Below, in pieces: positions 18,758 to 28,556 of a stretch of 64,000 nucleotides of DNA. The notes under the pieces are model-generated. The model saw only the letters and a program-made list of their open reading frames with translations, had not been told where the DNA came from and did not search any database. The translations under genes were made by a program, and so were the position numbers. Location of the stretch: assembly GCA_003249215.1 (NCBI GenBank), contig QKJR01000074.1, forward strand, positions 1 through 64,000, written 5' to 3'. Numbering within the stretch: the stretch's first letter is position 1; the number at the start of each line of letters is the position of its first letter. The stretch is from Rhodobacterales bacterium (GTDB lineage: Bacteria > Pseudomonadota > Alphaproteobacteria > Rhodobacterales > Rhodobacteraceae).

Positions 18758-19002
18758 CTCTGAAACCTTATGCAAACGGTGGGCCCGAGGCCCGACTTAG
18801 GCGGGCTTAACGCGGAAAATGTGATCGTTTCAAGAACTGGAGAACGAAAAGCACGCAAAAAGGCCGCGACGGCGGAAAAATGCGCGACTATGGATCAACA
18901 ATCCTCTCCCAGACGCGAAAATGGATCGAATTTCTCCACGAGCCCTGTGCAGGGCGCGGGGGACCGCCCGGCGCCGGGGCGCCAGGCGGCCGCGAAATGA
19001 AA

Positions 19003-20645
<1,643 letters not shown>

Positions 20646-20666
20646 GCGCTGTCGTCCGGCCGGGCA

Positions 20667-20802
20667 GGGGGGGCGCCGCCCCCCGTCCTTCGGACTCCCC
20701 CCGGGATATTTCGGCACAGATGATGAACAGGGTCTTTTCCCATCATCTGTGTCCAAATATCCCGGGGTGAATGCGCCGCAGGCGCAGAGGGGCAGCGCCC
20801 CT
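20667..20802. repeat. nested palindromic intergenic element, copy 5
   Basis: CCCCGGGATATTT (20699-20711) pairs with AAATATCCCGGGG (20755-20767). The inner stem CACAGATGATG (20715-20725) with CATCATCTGTG (20741-20751) is of the copy 1/3 type. G-rich hairpins flank it (20667-20684 and 20788-20802). The right end overlaps the stop codon of the convergent oxidoreductase gene. Confidence 0.9.
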
Positions 20803-21778
20803 AACTCCCGACCTCCGCCGCGCGCACCCGGTCGATCATCTCCTGCGCCTTGCGCGCGTCTTCCAGTGTCCAGGGGTAGGGCGCGCCCTCGCGCACATGC
20901 GCCACGAAGGCCTCGAGTTGCAGGACATATTGGTTGAGCCCGGGCCAGCGCATCACGGTTTCCGGTGCGCCGTCGCGCAGGAGCGTCACCACCGCCTCGC
21001 CGCCGACATTGGCGGCAAAGGGGGCGTGGACGCGGATCAGGCCGCGATCGCCCTGAAAGCAGGCCTCCTGCCGGTCGTGCAGCCGGATCGAGGTCATCGC
21101 GCCAAAGCTGAAGCGCCCCTGCGGCCCCTCCATCTCGCCGGTCACCTGCGCGAAGACCTCGAGTCCGTCCTCGCGCCGGATCGTGGTGCGCAGGGCGACG
21201 GGTTCGGCACGGGCGGCGAAGCGGATCGAGGAATAGGCATAGGGCCCGATATCGGGGATCGAGCCGCCGCCCTCGGCGCGGTTGCGGATATTGCCGGGAT
21301 CGGGGTTGTGAAAGGTGAAGACCGTATCAGCATGGCGCAGGCGTCCGATCGCGCCCTCATCGAGCCAGTCGCGGACCTGATGCCATTGCGGGTGATGCAC
21401 GATCATATAGGCCTCGGCCGCGAAGAGCCCGCTGCGGTCGCGTGCGGCGATCAGCGGGTCGATCGCATCGGCGGAGAGCGCGAGCGGTTTCTCGCAGAGC
21501 ACATGTTTGCCGGCCTCGAGCGCGCGGATCGACCAGTCGACATGCAGCGGGTTCGGCAGCGGGATATAGACCGCTTCGATCGCCGGATCGGCAAGCAGCG
21601 CCTCGTAGCTGGCATGCACCCGCAGCCCCGGAGCCAGATCGGCGAAGGGCGCGGCCTTGCCGGGGGTCGACGTCGCCAGCGCTGTCAGATGCACGCCGCG
21701 CGCGACCTGCATCGCGGGGGCCATCCGTTTGAGCGCGAAGTTCGAGGCGCCGAGAATGCCGAAGGTCATCGCGCGCAT
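20801..21778 (-). CDS. Gfo/Idh/MocA family NAD(P)-dependent oxidoreductase
   Basis: A 325-residue sugar or polyol dehydrogenase-like protein. The Rossmann start is FGILGASNFALKRMAPA, the cofactor loop EAVYIPLPNPLHVDW lies near residue 75, and the catalytic CEKPLAL follows near 100. The typical C-terminal alpha/beta domain is present. Start chosen at 21778 because GAAGGAG lies seven bases upstream; MTFGILG three codons later is an alternative. Substrate unknown. The stop codon lies inside the right edge of palindromic element 5. Confidence 0.88.
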   Translation of the reverse strand: MRAMTFGILGASNFALKRMAPAMQVARGVHLTALATSTPGKAAPFADLAPGLRVHASYEALLADPAIEAVYIPLPNPLHVDWSIRALEAGKHVLCEKPLALSADAIDPLIAARDRSGLFAAEAYMIVHHPQWHQVRDWLDEGAIGRLRHADTVFTFHNPDPGNIRNRAEGGGSIPDIGPYAYSSIRFAARAEPVALRTTIRREDGLEVFAQVTGEMEGPQGRFSFGAMTSIRLHDRQEACFQGDRGLIRVHAPFAANVGGEAVVTLLRDGAPETVMRWPGLNQYVLQLEAFVAHVREGAPYPWTLEDARKAQEMIDRVRAAEVGS

Positions 21779-21946
21779 GGGAAACTCCTTCTGGATCCGG
21801 GAAACTCTAGCCGCGCCGGGGCGGTGTGGACAAGTCGTGGGGGCGGGGCGGGGACGACGCGCTTGCAAATGCCGTTCGCGGGGTGGAGTGTCGCCGGGCA
21901 GGCGCGGATATTTTGCCCGCATCTGATTGACGACGGGAGATTTTGA

Positions 21947-22738
21947 ATGCGTGTTTCCGTTCTGGCCGGCCTGATCGGCGCAGGTGCAGTGCTGACCCTT
22001 GCGGCCGCGGTCTTGATGGGCGCGCCGGCGCGCGGCAACGGGCTCGAGGCGCTGCTCGGGCGAGCGCTGCGTTCGGGGGATCCGGCCGCGAAGGGAGGCC
22101 GGGTCTCGCTGAAGGGATGCCAGCTCGAGGTCGAGATCCGCGCCGAGGACAGGGACAGCTCGGGGTTGGTCCTGCTGCGCGTCGATCTGGCCCAGTTCAT
22201 GATTGACGAGGCGGGGGCGACGGGTGGCACGCTCACCCTGCGGCGCAAGCCGGTAACTGCCGCGATGCTCGAGAGTGCGACCCGTCTTGTCGCGGCGTTG
22301 CCCGCGCGCTTCGCGCCGCTACCTGAGGGCACCCAGATCACACCCGAGCTGCTGGCCCGGCGCGCGGGCGATGGTTCGGGGCGGCCATGGGGTTCGCCCG
22401 ATCTGCTGCTGGGATTGGATGACGCGCGGCTGCGCGCACGACTGGACCGGCCCCGGGGGGAAATCGCCTTCAGCCTCCAGCAAGAGCCCGGAGGTGGGAC
22501 GACGCCGGAACACGTGCGCGAATTCACCGATTTCATGCAAGCCCTGCGCGATCTGCCGCCGCCGATGACGGTGGTGTTGATGACGGAAAACAGGCGCTCC
22601 CGGAGCGCGCCCGGGGCGATGGAATTCTACAAGGGAAACGTCAAGCTCCCCGCGGAGTGGACCCTTCCCGCTGCGACGCAAGAGGAGGCGCGGGCGCTGG
22701 CCAAGGCCTTTCGCGAAGGGCTCGCCGCCTGCCCGTGA
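21947..22738 (+). CDS. uncharacterised exported protein
   Basis: A 263-residue protein of unrecognised family. Residues 1-30 look like a signal peptide or anchor (MRVSVLAGLIGAGAVLTLAAAVLMGAPARG). The rest is soluble and mixed alpha/beta with one early cysteine (LKGCQLEVEI) and one at the very end (GLAACP), possibly a disulfide pair. No repeats or catalytic motif were seen. It stands alone, divergent from the oxidoreductase gene and convergent with rpoH. Confidence 0.7.
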   Translation: MRVSVLAGLIGAGAVLTLAAAVLMGAPARGNGLEALLGRALRSGDPAAKGGRVSLKGCQLEVEIRAEDRDSSGLVLLRVDLAQFMIDEAGATGGTLTLRRKPVTAAMLESATRLVAALPARFAPLPEGTQITPELLARRAGDGSGRPWGSPDLLLGLDDARLRARLDRPRGEIAFSLQQEPGGGTTPEHVREFTDFMQALRDLPPPMTVVLMTENRRSRSAPGAMEFYKGNVKLPAEWTLPAATQEEARALAKAFREGLAACP

Positions 22739-22789
22739 TCGGCGCGGAGGCGCGACCGTCCGCAGGGGCGCGTACCTCCCGGGCGCGGG

Positions 22790-22849
22790 CCCCGCGCATC
22801 GGCGCGGAATCGCCATGCCGCCCCGCGCGTCAGCGCGGAATCGCCATTC
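22790..22849. repeat. tandem duplication of the rpoH 3' end
   Basis: Bases 22790-22818 and 22821-22849 match at 26 of 29 positions with a 31-base offset. The second copy contains the last codons and TGA stop of rpoH on the minus strand; the first copy repeats them just past the stop, with the stop lost. Confidence 0.75.
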
Positions 22850-23729
22850 CCTTGTCGCGGGCGAGAACCCGCATCCGTTCCTGCAGCTTTTCGAAGGCGC
22901 GGACCTCGATCTGCCGGATCCGCTCGCGTGAGACGTCATATTGCGAGGACAACTCCTCGAGCGTCACCGGCTCGTCGCGCAACCGGCGCTGCATCAGGAT
23001 GTCGCGCTCGCGTTCGTTCAGCACATCCATCGCCGCGGTCAGCATCGCGCGCCGCGCCTCGAGCTCGTCGGCCTCGGCATAGGCTTCGGCCTGATCGGCA
23101 TCCTCGTCCTCGAGCCAGTCCTGCCACTGCGTCGAGCCGTCGCCCTCGGCCGAGCCGACCTGCGCGTTGAGCGAGGCATCGCCCCCCGACAGGCGGCGGT
23201 TCATCGAGATCACCTCATCCTCGGTGACGTTCAGATCATGCGCGATCTTGGCGACATTCTCGGGGCGCAGATCGCCGTCCTCATAGGCGCCGATCCGCGA
23301 TTTCGCCTTGCGCAGGTTGAAGAACAGCTTCTTTTGCGCCGAGGTGGTGCCGAGCTTCACGAGGGACCACGAACGCAGGATATATTCCTGAATCGCGGCG
23401 CGGATCCACCACATCGCATAGGTGGCCAGCCGGAACCCCTTTTCCGGGTCGAAGCGTTTGACCGCCTGCATCAGGCCGACGTTCGCCTCCGAGATCACCT
23501 CGGCCTGCGGCAGGCCGTAACCGCGATATCCCATCGCGATCTTGGCCGCGAGCCGCAGATGCGAGGTCACCAGCCGATGCGCGGCCTCGGGGTCCTGATG
23601 GTCCACCCAGGCCTTGGCGAGCATGTATTCCTCTTCCGGTTCCAGAAGCGGGAACTTCCGGATCTCCTGCAGATAGCGGTTGAGGCCCTGTTCGGGGCTC
23701 GGGGCCGGAAGATTGGCGTAACTCGACAT
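22830..23729 (-). CDS. rpoH: RNA polymerase sigma-32 factor RpoH
   Basis: Alternative sigma factor that directs RNA polymerase to heat-shock and stress promoters. The 299-residue length is typical. The RpoH box QKKLFFNLRK, diagnostic for this class, lies near residue 131. Region 2 shows FDPEKGFRLATYAMWWIRAAIQ cut by region 2.4, and region 4 ends with LEELSSQYDVSRERIRQIEV. Alphaproteobacteria often carry two rpoH paralogues; only one is in this window. A candidate target promoter precedes hsp20 at 15.0 kb. The 3' end is duplicated just past the stop. Confidence 0.96.
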   Translation of the reverse strand: MSSYANLPAPSPEQGLNRYLQEIRKFPLLEPEEEYMLAKAWVDHQDPEAAHRLVTSHLRLAAKIAMGYRGYGLPQAEVISEANVGLMQAVKRFDPEKGFRLATYAMWWIRAAIQEYILRSWSLVKLGTTSAQKKLFFNLRKAKSRIGAYEDGDLRPENVAKIAHDLNVTEDEVISMNRRLSGGDASLNAQVGSAEGDGSTQWQDWLEDEDADQAEAYAEADELEARRAMLTAAMDVLNERERDILMQRRLRDEPVTLEELSSQYDVSRERIRQIEVRAFEKLQERMRVLARDKGMAIPR

Positions 23730-23877
23730 CGTGTCCTTTCCTCGTGATCGGCCCCCGGATATGGGGGCGGTGCGGCCGGATTCAACCCGGCCTTCTCAAG
23801 GCTATTACGAGGATGGGCGCCTTTCCCTCCGCTCGCAAGCGGAATTGACGTAAATTTGAACGGATCGGTTCAGGGGC

Positions 23878-25332
23878 TCAGAGCACCGGCGCGAGGATCG
23901 AGATCAGATTGTCGATCAGTCGCCGCGGCCAGCGCCAGCGGGCGACGGCCTCGGGATCGACCCGGCGCGATTGCGCGATCCAGCGCGCCTGAAGGGCGGC
24001 GAGATCGCGGGCAAGCGTGGCATCCTCGGCCAGCACGACATTTTCATAGTTCAGCTCGAAGCTGCGCCGGTCGAGGTTGGCCGAGCCGATCAGCGCGACG
24101 CGCCCGTCGGCGAGCAGGGTTTTCGCGTGCAGAAGGCCGGGCCCGTGCTCGTGGATCTCCACCCCGGCCTCGGTCAAGGCGGGGTAATAGCTGCGCGAGG
24201 CGAAGCCCACGAAGCGGCTGTCGTTACGCCGCGGCAGGAGGATGCGCACCCTGACGCCCCGGATCGCGGCGGCGCGGAGCGCGGTGGCGATCGCCTCGCC
24301 CGGCACGAAATAGGGCGTGGTGATCGTCAGGCTCTCCGAGGCCGCGCCGATCAGTGCAAGGAACGTGTCGGGCACGCCGCGGTTGTCGAGGAGCGGTCCG
24401 GTGGCGAAGGCCACGGCGGTGGCGGGCCGCTCGGGTGCCTCCGGCGCTTCCGGGGTACCCAGCAACGGCGCGAGGGTCTCGCCGGTATGGGTCAGCCAGT
24501 CGGCGGCGAAGATATGCTGATGCTGGCGGGCGGGGGCGCCCTCGATCCGCAGCATCACATCGATCCAGGGCGCATAGCGCGCCTTGGGGCGGAACTCCGG
24601 GTCGGCGATGTTGCGGCTGCCGATGAAGGCCGTCGCGCCGTCGATCACCACGAGCTTGCGGTGGTTGCGCAGGTCGATCCGGCTCGACATCAGTTTCAGC
24701 AGCCACCAGTGGAACGGGAAGGCGATGGCCGTCTGCGCGCCCGCGGCCTGCATCGCACGCCAGCCGGGCGTGTCGATGAAGCTGCGCCCGCCGAGCCCGT
24801 CGACGAGCACGCGCACCGCCACACCGCGCCCGGCCGCGCGGGCGAGCGCCGCGGCGACCGCGCGGCCGGTTGCGTCGTCGAGCCAGATATAGGTGACCAG
24901 ATGCACGCTCTCGCGCGCGCCCTCGATCGCGGCGATCAGCGCGGCGCTCTGGTCCTCGGGTTCGGCCAGCAGGGTGATCGCGGGGCCCTGGGCGACGGCA
25001 AAGCCGTTGACGGAGGCCGCGCGGGCGAAGGCCGGGCGGAAGGCGGGATCGAGCGCCGCCATCCGCGACGGATCGCCCGGGGCGGGGCGCGGCAGGGTGT
25101 TGAGCGCGTCGCGCTGGCGCCGGGCCACGCGCTGATTGAGGCGCGTCTCGCCGATCAGCAGATAGAGCGCGATGCCCGCGACCGGCAGGGTAAAGATCAG
25201 CACGAGCCAGCCCGCGCGCACCGCCGGTTCGCGGTCCGAGCGCAGCAAAACCCGCACCAGCGCCGCGATCTGCGCCGAGAAATGCGCGGCTACGCCCAGA
25301 TCGAAGGTGCTGAGCCAGGCGGGCAGGGTCAC
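23878..25332 (-). CDS. cls: cardiolipin synthase, phospholipase D family
   Basis: Makes cardiolipin by transfer between phosphatidyl groups at the inner membrane. The 484-residue chain begins with a hydrophobic region (a helix near 43-60, GWLVLIFTLPVAGIALYLLI). Two HKD motifs follow: HRKLVVIDGATAFIGSRN near residue 226 and HAKTLLADGRVALIGSANLD near 405. The start is a GTG at 25332 that overlaps the rluD stop (GTGA), so the two genes are translationally coupled. The N-terminal tandem membrane helices of longer enzymes are reduced here. Confidence 0.92.
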   Translation of the reverse strand: MTLPAWLSTFDLGVAAHFSAQIAALVRVLLRSDREPAVRAGWLVLIFTLPVAGIALYLLIGETRLNQRVARRQRDALNTLPRPAPGDPSRMAALDPAFRPAFARAASVNGFAVAQGPAITLLAEPEDQSAALIAAIEGARESVHLVTYIWLDDATGRAVAAALARAAGRGVAVRVLVDGLGGRSFIDTPGWRAMQAAGAQTAIAFPFHWWLLKLMSSRIDLRNHRKLVVIDGATAFIGSRNIADPEFRPKARYAPWIDVMLRIEGAPARQHQHIFAADWLTHTGETLAPLLGTPEAPEAPERPATAVAFATGPLLDNRGVPDTFLALIGAASESLTITTPYFVPGEAIATALRAAAIRGVRVRILLPRRNDSRFVGFASRSYYPALTEAGVEIHEHGPGLLHAKTLLADGRVALIGSANLDRRSFELNYENVVLAEDATLARDLAALQARWIAQSRRVDPEAVARWRWPRRLIDNLISILAPVL

Positions 25333-26387
25333 GGCGCGGAGGATCCCGCGCGCAGGGCGCTCAGCAGCGCCTCGAGATCGGCAGGCAGGGGCGAGGTGAA
25401 GCTCAGCTCCTCGCCGCTCACCGGATGGGTGAAGCCGAGGGTCGCGGCATGCAGCGCCTGACGCGGGAAGGCTGCGGCCGCGGCGGCGGCGGCCTCGCCC
25501 ACCGCCTTCGCGGGCAGTTTGCGCCGCCCGCCATAGGTCTGATCGCCGATCAGCCCGTGACCGGCATGGGCCATATGCACGCGGATCTGATGGGTGCGCC
25601 CGGTTTCGAGCCAGCAATCGACCAAGGCCGCGGCGCCGGCAAAGTCCTCGACCACGCGGGCGCGCGTCACCGCGTGGCGCCCGCCATGGAACAGCACCGC
25701 CTGCCGCTGCCGGTCGGTCTTGTGGCGGGCAAGCTGCGAGGTGATCTTGAGGATATTGCCGCCCTCGAAACTGACGCCCTTCGTGCCGCGCAACCGCGGA
25801 TCGCCCGCATCGGGCACGCCATGCACCACCGCGAGATAATGCCGGTGCACCGTGTGCTTCTCGAATTGCGCGGCAAGCCCGTGATGCGCCCGGTCGGATT
25901 TCGCGACGACCAGCAGCCCCGAGGTATCCTTGTCGATCCGGTGCACGATGCCGGGCCGCGCCTCGCCGCCGATCCCCGAGAGCGCGCCCCCGAAATGATG
26001 CAGAAGCGCATTGACGAGCGTGCCATCGGCCGAGCCGGGCGCGGGATGCACCACCATCCCCGCGGGCTTGTCGATCACGATCAGATCGGCATCCTCCCAA
26101 AGGACGTTCAGCGGAATATCCTCGGGCTGCGTCTCGACCGGGCGCGGCGCCTCGAGCGCGATCTCATAGACCTCGCCCGGCGCGACCTTGGTCTTGAGGT
26201 CGGTGACCGGCACGCCCTCGCGCGTCACCGCCCCCTCGGCGATGAGCCGGGCCAGCCGCGAGCGCGAGAGCGCCGCTTCCTCTGGCACAAGGACCGCCAA
26301 GGCCTTATCAAGGCGCTCGGTCATGCCGTCTTCGATGGCAATGCTAAGACGGGTTTGCCCGGGGGAGAATTGATCCATGTCCGACAT
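25329..26387 (-). CDS. RluD-type 23S rRNA pseudouridine synthase
   Basis: Converts uridines of large-subunit rRNA to pseudouridine. The 352-residue chain has an N-terminal S4 RNA-binding domain (about 22-75, RLDKALAVLVPEEAALSRSR) and a catalytic domain with the aspartate in HRIDKDTSGLLVVAK near residue 148. The start at 26387 is preceded by GGAAGG; an ATG three codons later is possible. Its first codons overlap the start of the divergent DUF6476 gene inside a palindrome. cls follows with a four-base overlap. Confidence 0.93.
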   Translation of the reverse strand: MSDMDQFSPGQTRLSIAIEDGMTERLDKALAVLVPEEAALSRSRLARLIAEGAVTREGVPVTDLKTKVAPGEVYEIALEAPRPVETQPEDIPLNVLWEDADLIVIDKPAGMVVHPAPGSADGTLVNALLHHFGGALSGIGGEARPGIVHRIDKDTSGLLVVAKSDRAHHGLAAQFEKHTVHRHYLAVVHGVPDAGDPRLRGTKGVSFEGGNILKITSQLARHKTDRQRQAVLFHGGRHAVTRARVVEDFAGAAALVDCWLETGRTHQIRVHMAHAGHGLIGDQTYGGRRKLPAKAVGEAAAAAAAAFPRQALHAATLGFTHPVSGEELSFTSPLPADLEALLSALRAGSSAP

Positions 26388-26388
26388 G
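26376..26388. promoter_or_regulatory. palindrome holding two divergent start codons
   Basis: CATGTC-C-GACATG reads the same on both strands apart from the central base. On the plus strand it gives ATG at 26377, on the minus strand ATG at 26387, and both proteins begin MSDM. Each ribosome binding site lies inside the other gene (GGGGGAG at 26361-26367 for the plus gene, CCTTCC at 26392-26397 for the minus gene). Confidence 0.8.
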
Positions 26389-26712
26389 ACGCCTTCCGAT
26401 CCGGCGCCCGAGCCGCCGCTGCCGCCCGAGATCCGGTTTCTCAAGATATTGGTCACCGCGCTCACGGTCACGATGATCCTTGGGCTTGTAGCGATTGTGG
26501 GGCTGCTTGTCATCCGCCTGCGGGCCGCGCCGCCGGTCCTGCCCGAACTGCCCGCCGCGATCACCCTGCCCGAGGGTACGCGGGCGGTCTCGCTCAGCTT
26601 CGCCGAGGGGGCGGGCGGGGGTCGGATCGTGGTGCTCACGGCCGATGACCGGGTGCTCGTCTACACGCCCGCGGGCGCGCTGCTGGGCGATCTGCCCCTT
26701 ACCGCACCATGA
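26377..26712 (+). CDS. DUF6476 family small membrane protein
   Basis: A 111-residue protein of a family seen in Rhodobacteraceae; function unknown. It has a proline-rich cytosolic N-terminus ([14 protein letters not shown]), one membrane helix at about residues 26-48 ([20 protein letters not shown]), and a C-terminal region of about 60 residues predicted as beta strands ([20 protein letters not shown]), probably periplasmic. It starts inside the divergent rluD start region and its stop overlaps the NUDIX start (ATGA at 26709-26712). Confidence 0.82.
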   Translation: MSDMTPSDPAPEPPLPPEIRFLKILVTALTVTMILGLVAIVGLLVIRLRAAPPVLPELPAAITLPEGTRAVSLSFAEGAGGGRIVVLTADDRVLVYTPAGALLGDLPLTAP

Positions 26713-27146
26713 GTGGCCCGGTGCCGCAAGGCCCCGTGCCGCGCCTCGGCGTTCTGGCGGTCGCGCTGCGCGGCGGGCGGGTGCTTCTGGTGCGCCGCGC
26801 CAACCCGCCCGATGCCGGGCTCTGGGGCTTTCCGGGCGGCAAGGTCGACTGGGGCGAGACCGTCGAGGCCGCCGCCCTGCGCGAATTGCACGAGGAAACC
26901 GGCGTCAGCGCCACGCCCGGGCCGATCATCGCCTCGGGTGATGCGATCAGCCATGACGCGGCCGGCGCGGTCGCCTTCCACTACCACCTCGTCGCGGTCC
27001 TGTGCCGCGCGCCGCAGGGCGAGGCCCGCGCCGCCGACGATGCGCTCGCCGCCGAATGGGTGCCGGTGGCCGAGGTTCTGGCGCGCGCCCGCCCGATGAG
27101 CGCCCGCGTCGACGAGGTTCTGCGCCGCGCGCTGACACTCCTCTGA
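26709..27146 (+). CDS. NUDIX hydrolase
   Basis: A 145-residue hydrolase of nucleoside diphosphate-linked compounds, close to the ADP-ribose or MutT-like branch; substrate unknown. The Nudix box [23 protein letters not shown] lies at about residues 42-64 and matches GX5EX7REUXEEXGU. Its start overlaps the DUF6476 stop by four bases. It ends near a repeat half-site and a bidirectional terminator shared with the convergent ubiK. Confidence 0.92.
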   Translation: MSGPVPQGPVPRLGVLAVALRGGRVLLVRRANPPDAGLWGFPGGKVDWGETVEAAALRELHEETGVSATPGPIIASGDAISHDAAGAVAFHYHLVAVLCRAPQGEARAADDALAAEWVPVAEVLARARPMSARVDEVLRRALTLL

Positions 27147-27153
27147 ATTCGCC

Positions 27154-27175
27154 TGTTTTTTCTTGGCGCAAATAC
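27154..27175. repeat. half-copy of the GAGTATTT palindromic repeat family
   Basis: The 22-base stretch beginning TTTTTTCTTGG and ending AAATACTC matches the right arm of the inverted repeat at 60365-60386 in 20 of 22 bases. No left arm is present here. Confidence 0.65.
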
Positions 27176-27194
27176 TCACGCGCCGCAGGCCATG

Positions 27195-27233
27195 AAAAAC
27201 CCCGGGCCGCATCTCTCGCGCCCCGGGGTTTGG
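27195..27233. terminator. bidirectional terminator between NUDIX and ubiK genes
   Basis: AAACCCCGGG (27197-27206) pairs with CCCGGGGTTT (27222-27231). A and T runs on the two sides allow it to act in both directions between these convergent genes. Confidence 0.85.
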
Positions 27234-27259
27234 TATCTGGCCGAACCGTGCGGCAGGTC

Positions 27260-27517
27260 TCACCCCTTGCTGTCGACCGCTGCCGCCTCGAGCGCATCGA
27301 GCCGTGCTTTCAGCGCCTCGTTCTCCTCGCGGGCCTTGGCGGCCATCGCCTTCACCGCGTCGAATTCCTCGCGAGTGACGAAATCGCGATCGGCGAGCCA
27401 GCGATCCATCCAGCTTTTCATCGCCGTCTCGGCCTCGGTCTTGGCGCCCTGCGCCACGCCCATCGCATTGGTCATGAGTTTCGACATCTCGTCGAAGAAC
27501 TTGTTCGGTGCGTCCAT
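27260..27517 (-). CDS. UbiK-like ubiquinone biosynthesis accessory factor (BMFP family)
   Basis: An 85-residue protein of the BMFP/UbiK family, which binds lipid and helps the ubiquinone-synthesis complex. The N-terminal helix DAPNKFFDEMSKLMTNAMG is amphipathic. The C-terminal half is a coiled coil (TREEFDAVKAMAAKAREENE continuing to the end). It stands alone, divergent from lgt. Family assignment is firm; the exact role in this organism is inferred. Confidence 0.88.
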   Translation of the reverse strand: MDAPNKFFDEMSKLMTNAMGVAQGAKTEAETAMKSWMDRWLADRDFVTREEFDAVKAMAAKAREENEALKARLDALEAAAVDSKG

Positions 27518-27665
27518 GGCTGCCTCCGTATCGGGTCACGCGCTTTTGCCCTATATGCGCAGCCCCGCGCCCCGAGACAAGGTTGACTTCGTCGCGGGGC
27601 CGGGTTTGGGTGCCGCGCAAATCCGCCTGCCCGCCTGACGGGCGCCTTGCCCGGAACAAAAGCGC

Positions 27666-28556
27666 ATGACGATGGCCATCCCCTTTCCCGCAATCGACCC
27701 GAATGCCTTCGTGATCCCCGGCCTCGGCTGGCCGATCCGCTGGTATGCGCTGGCCTATATCGCGGGGCTGGTCGCGGGCTGGCGGATCATCGTGGCGCTG
27801 ATGAAGCGCCCGGGGGCCTGGGGCGGCACGCCGCCGATGTCCCCGCAGGCGGTCGATGACCTCTTGACCGCGGTTATCGCCGGCGTCGTGATCGGCGGGC
27901 GGCTCGGCTATGTGCTCTTCTATCAACCCGCCTATTACCTCGAGCATCCGCTCGAGGCGCTGAAGATCTGGGAGGGCGGCATGTCCTTCCATGGCGGCTT
28001 TGCGGGGGTCGTCGTCGGGGCGTTCTGGTTCGCGCGCGCCCATGCCATTCCGGCGCTGCGCCTCGCCGATGCGCTGGCGCTCGTCGCGCCGATCGGGCTC
28101 TTCTTCGGGCGGGTCGCGAATTTCATCAAGCCCGAGCTCTGGGGCCGGCCGACCGACGCGCCCTGGGGCGTGATCTTCCCGGTGCCCGAGGCCCAAACCT
28201 GCCATGGCATCGCGGGGCAGATCGACGGCGCCTGCGCGCGCCATGCCTCGCAGCTCTATGAGGCCGGGCTCGAGGGGCTCCTGCTGGGTGCGCTCCTCTG
28301 GCTCGTGATGGCGCGCGGCGGCTTGCGGCGGCCGGGGCTGATCATGGGCATCTTCCTTGCGGGCTATGGCATCGCGCGGGCGATGATCGAGCTGGTGCGC
28401 CAGCCCGATCTCCAATTCGTCACGCCCGTCAACCCGCTCGGCTATGCGCTGCAGATCGGATCGGGCGGGCTCACCATGGGGCAGATCCTGTCGCTGCCGA
28501 TGATCGCGGTGGGCGGCTATTTCATCGGCCGCGCGCTCCGGCGGGGCCGGGCGTGA
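27666..28556 (+). CDS. lgt: phosphatidylglycerol-prolipoprotein diacylglyceryl transferase
   Basis: Attaches diacylglycerol to the lipobox cysteine of prolipoproteins, the first step of lipoprotein maturation at the inner membrane. The 296-residue chain has about seven membrane helices. The N-terminal IRWYALAYIAGLVAGW and HGGFAGVV near residue 115 are seen, and the Lgt signature appears as GRVANFIKPELWGRPTD near 150, where most enzymes have Asn-Gly in place of Lys-Pro. The stop overlaps the MidA-type gene start (GTGA at 28553-28556), so an lgt-midA-pgeF operon is likely. Confidence 0.95.
   Translation: MTMAIPFPAIDPNAFVIPGLGWPIRWYALAYIAGLVAGWRIIVALMKRPGAWGGTPPMSPQAVDDLLTAVIAGVVIGGRLGYVLFYQPAYYLEHPLEALKIWEGGMSFHGGFAGVVVGAFWFARAHAIPALRLADALALVAPIGLFFGRVANFIKPELWGRPTDAPWGVIFPVPEAQTCHGIAGQIDGACARHASQLYEAGLEGLLLGALLWLVMARGGLRRPGLIMGIFLAGYGIARAMIELVRQPDLQFVTPVNPLGYALQIGSGGLTMGQILSLPMIAVGGYFIGRALRRGRA

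Noticed and set aside
17096-18763. A 555-codon frame opposite the sat/cysC gene
   Set aside because: The opposite strand has a complete bifunctional enzyme with all motifs; the antisense frame is rich in Arg, His and Asp in a way typical of mirror frames.
23878-26100. A 740-residue cardiolipin synthase
   Set aside because: The upstream part is an out-of-frame reading of rluD; a GTG at 25332 overlapping the rluD stop gives a normal 484-residue enzyme.
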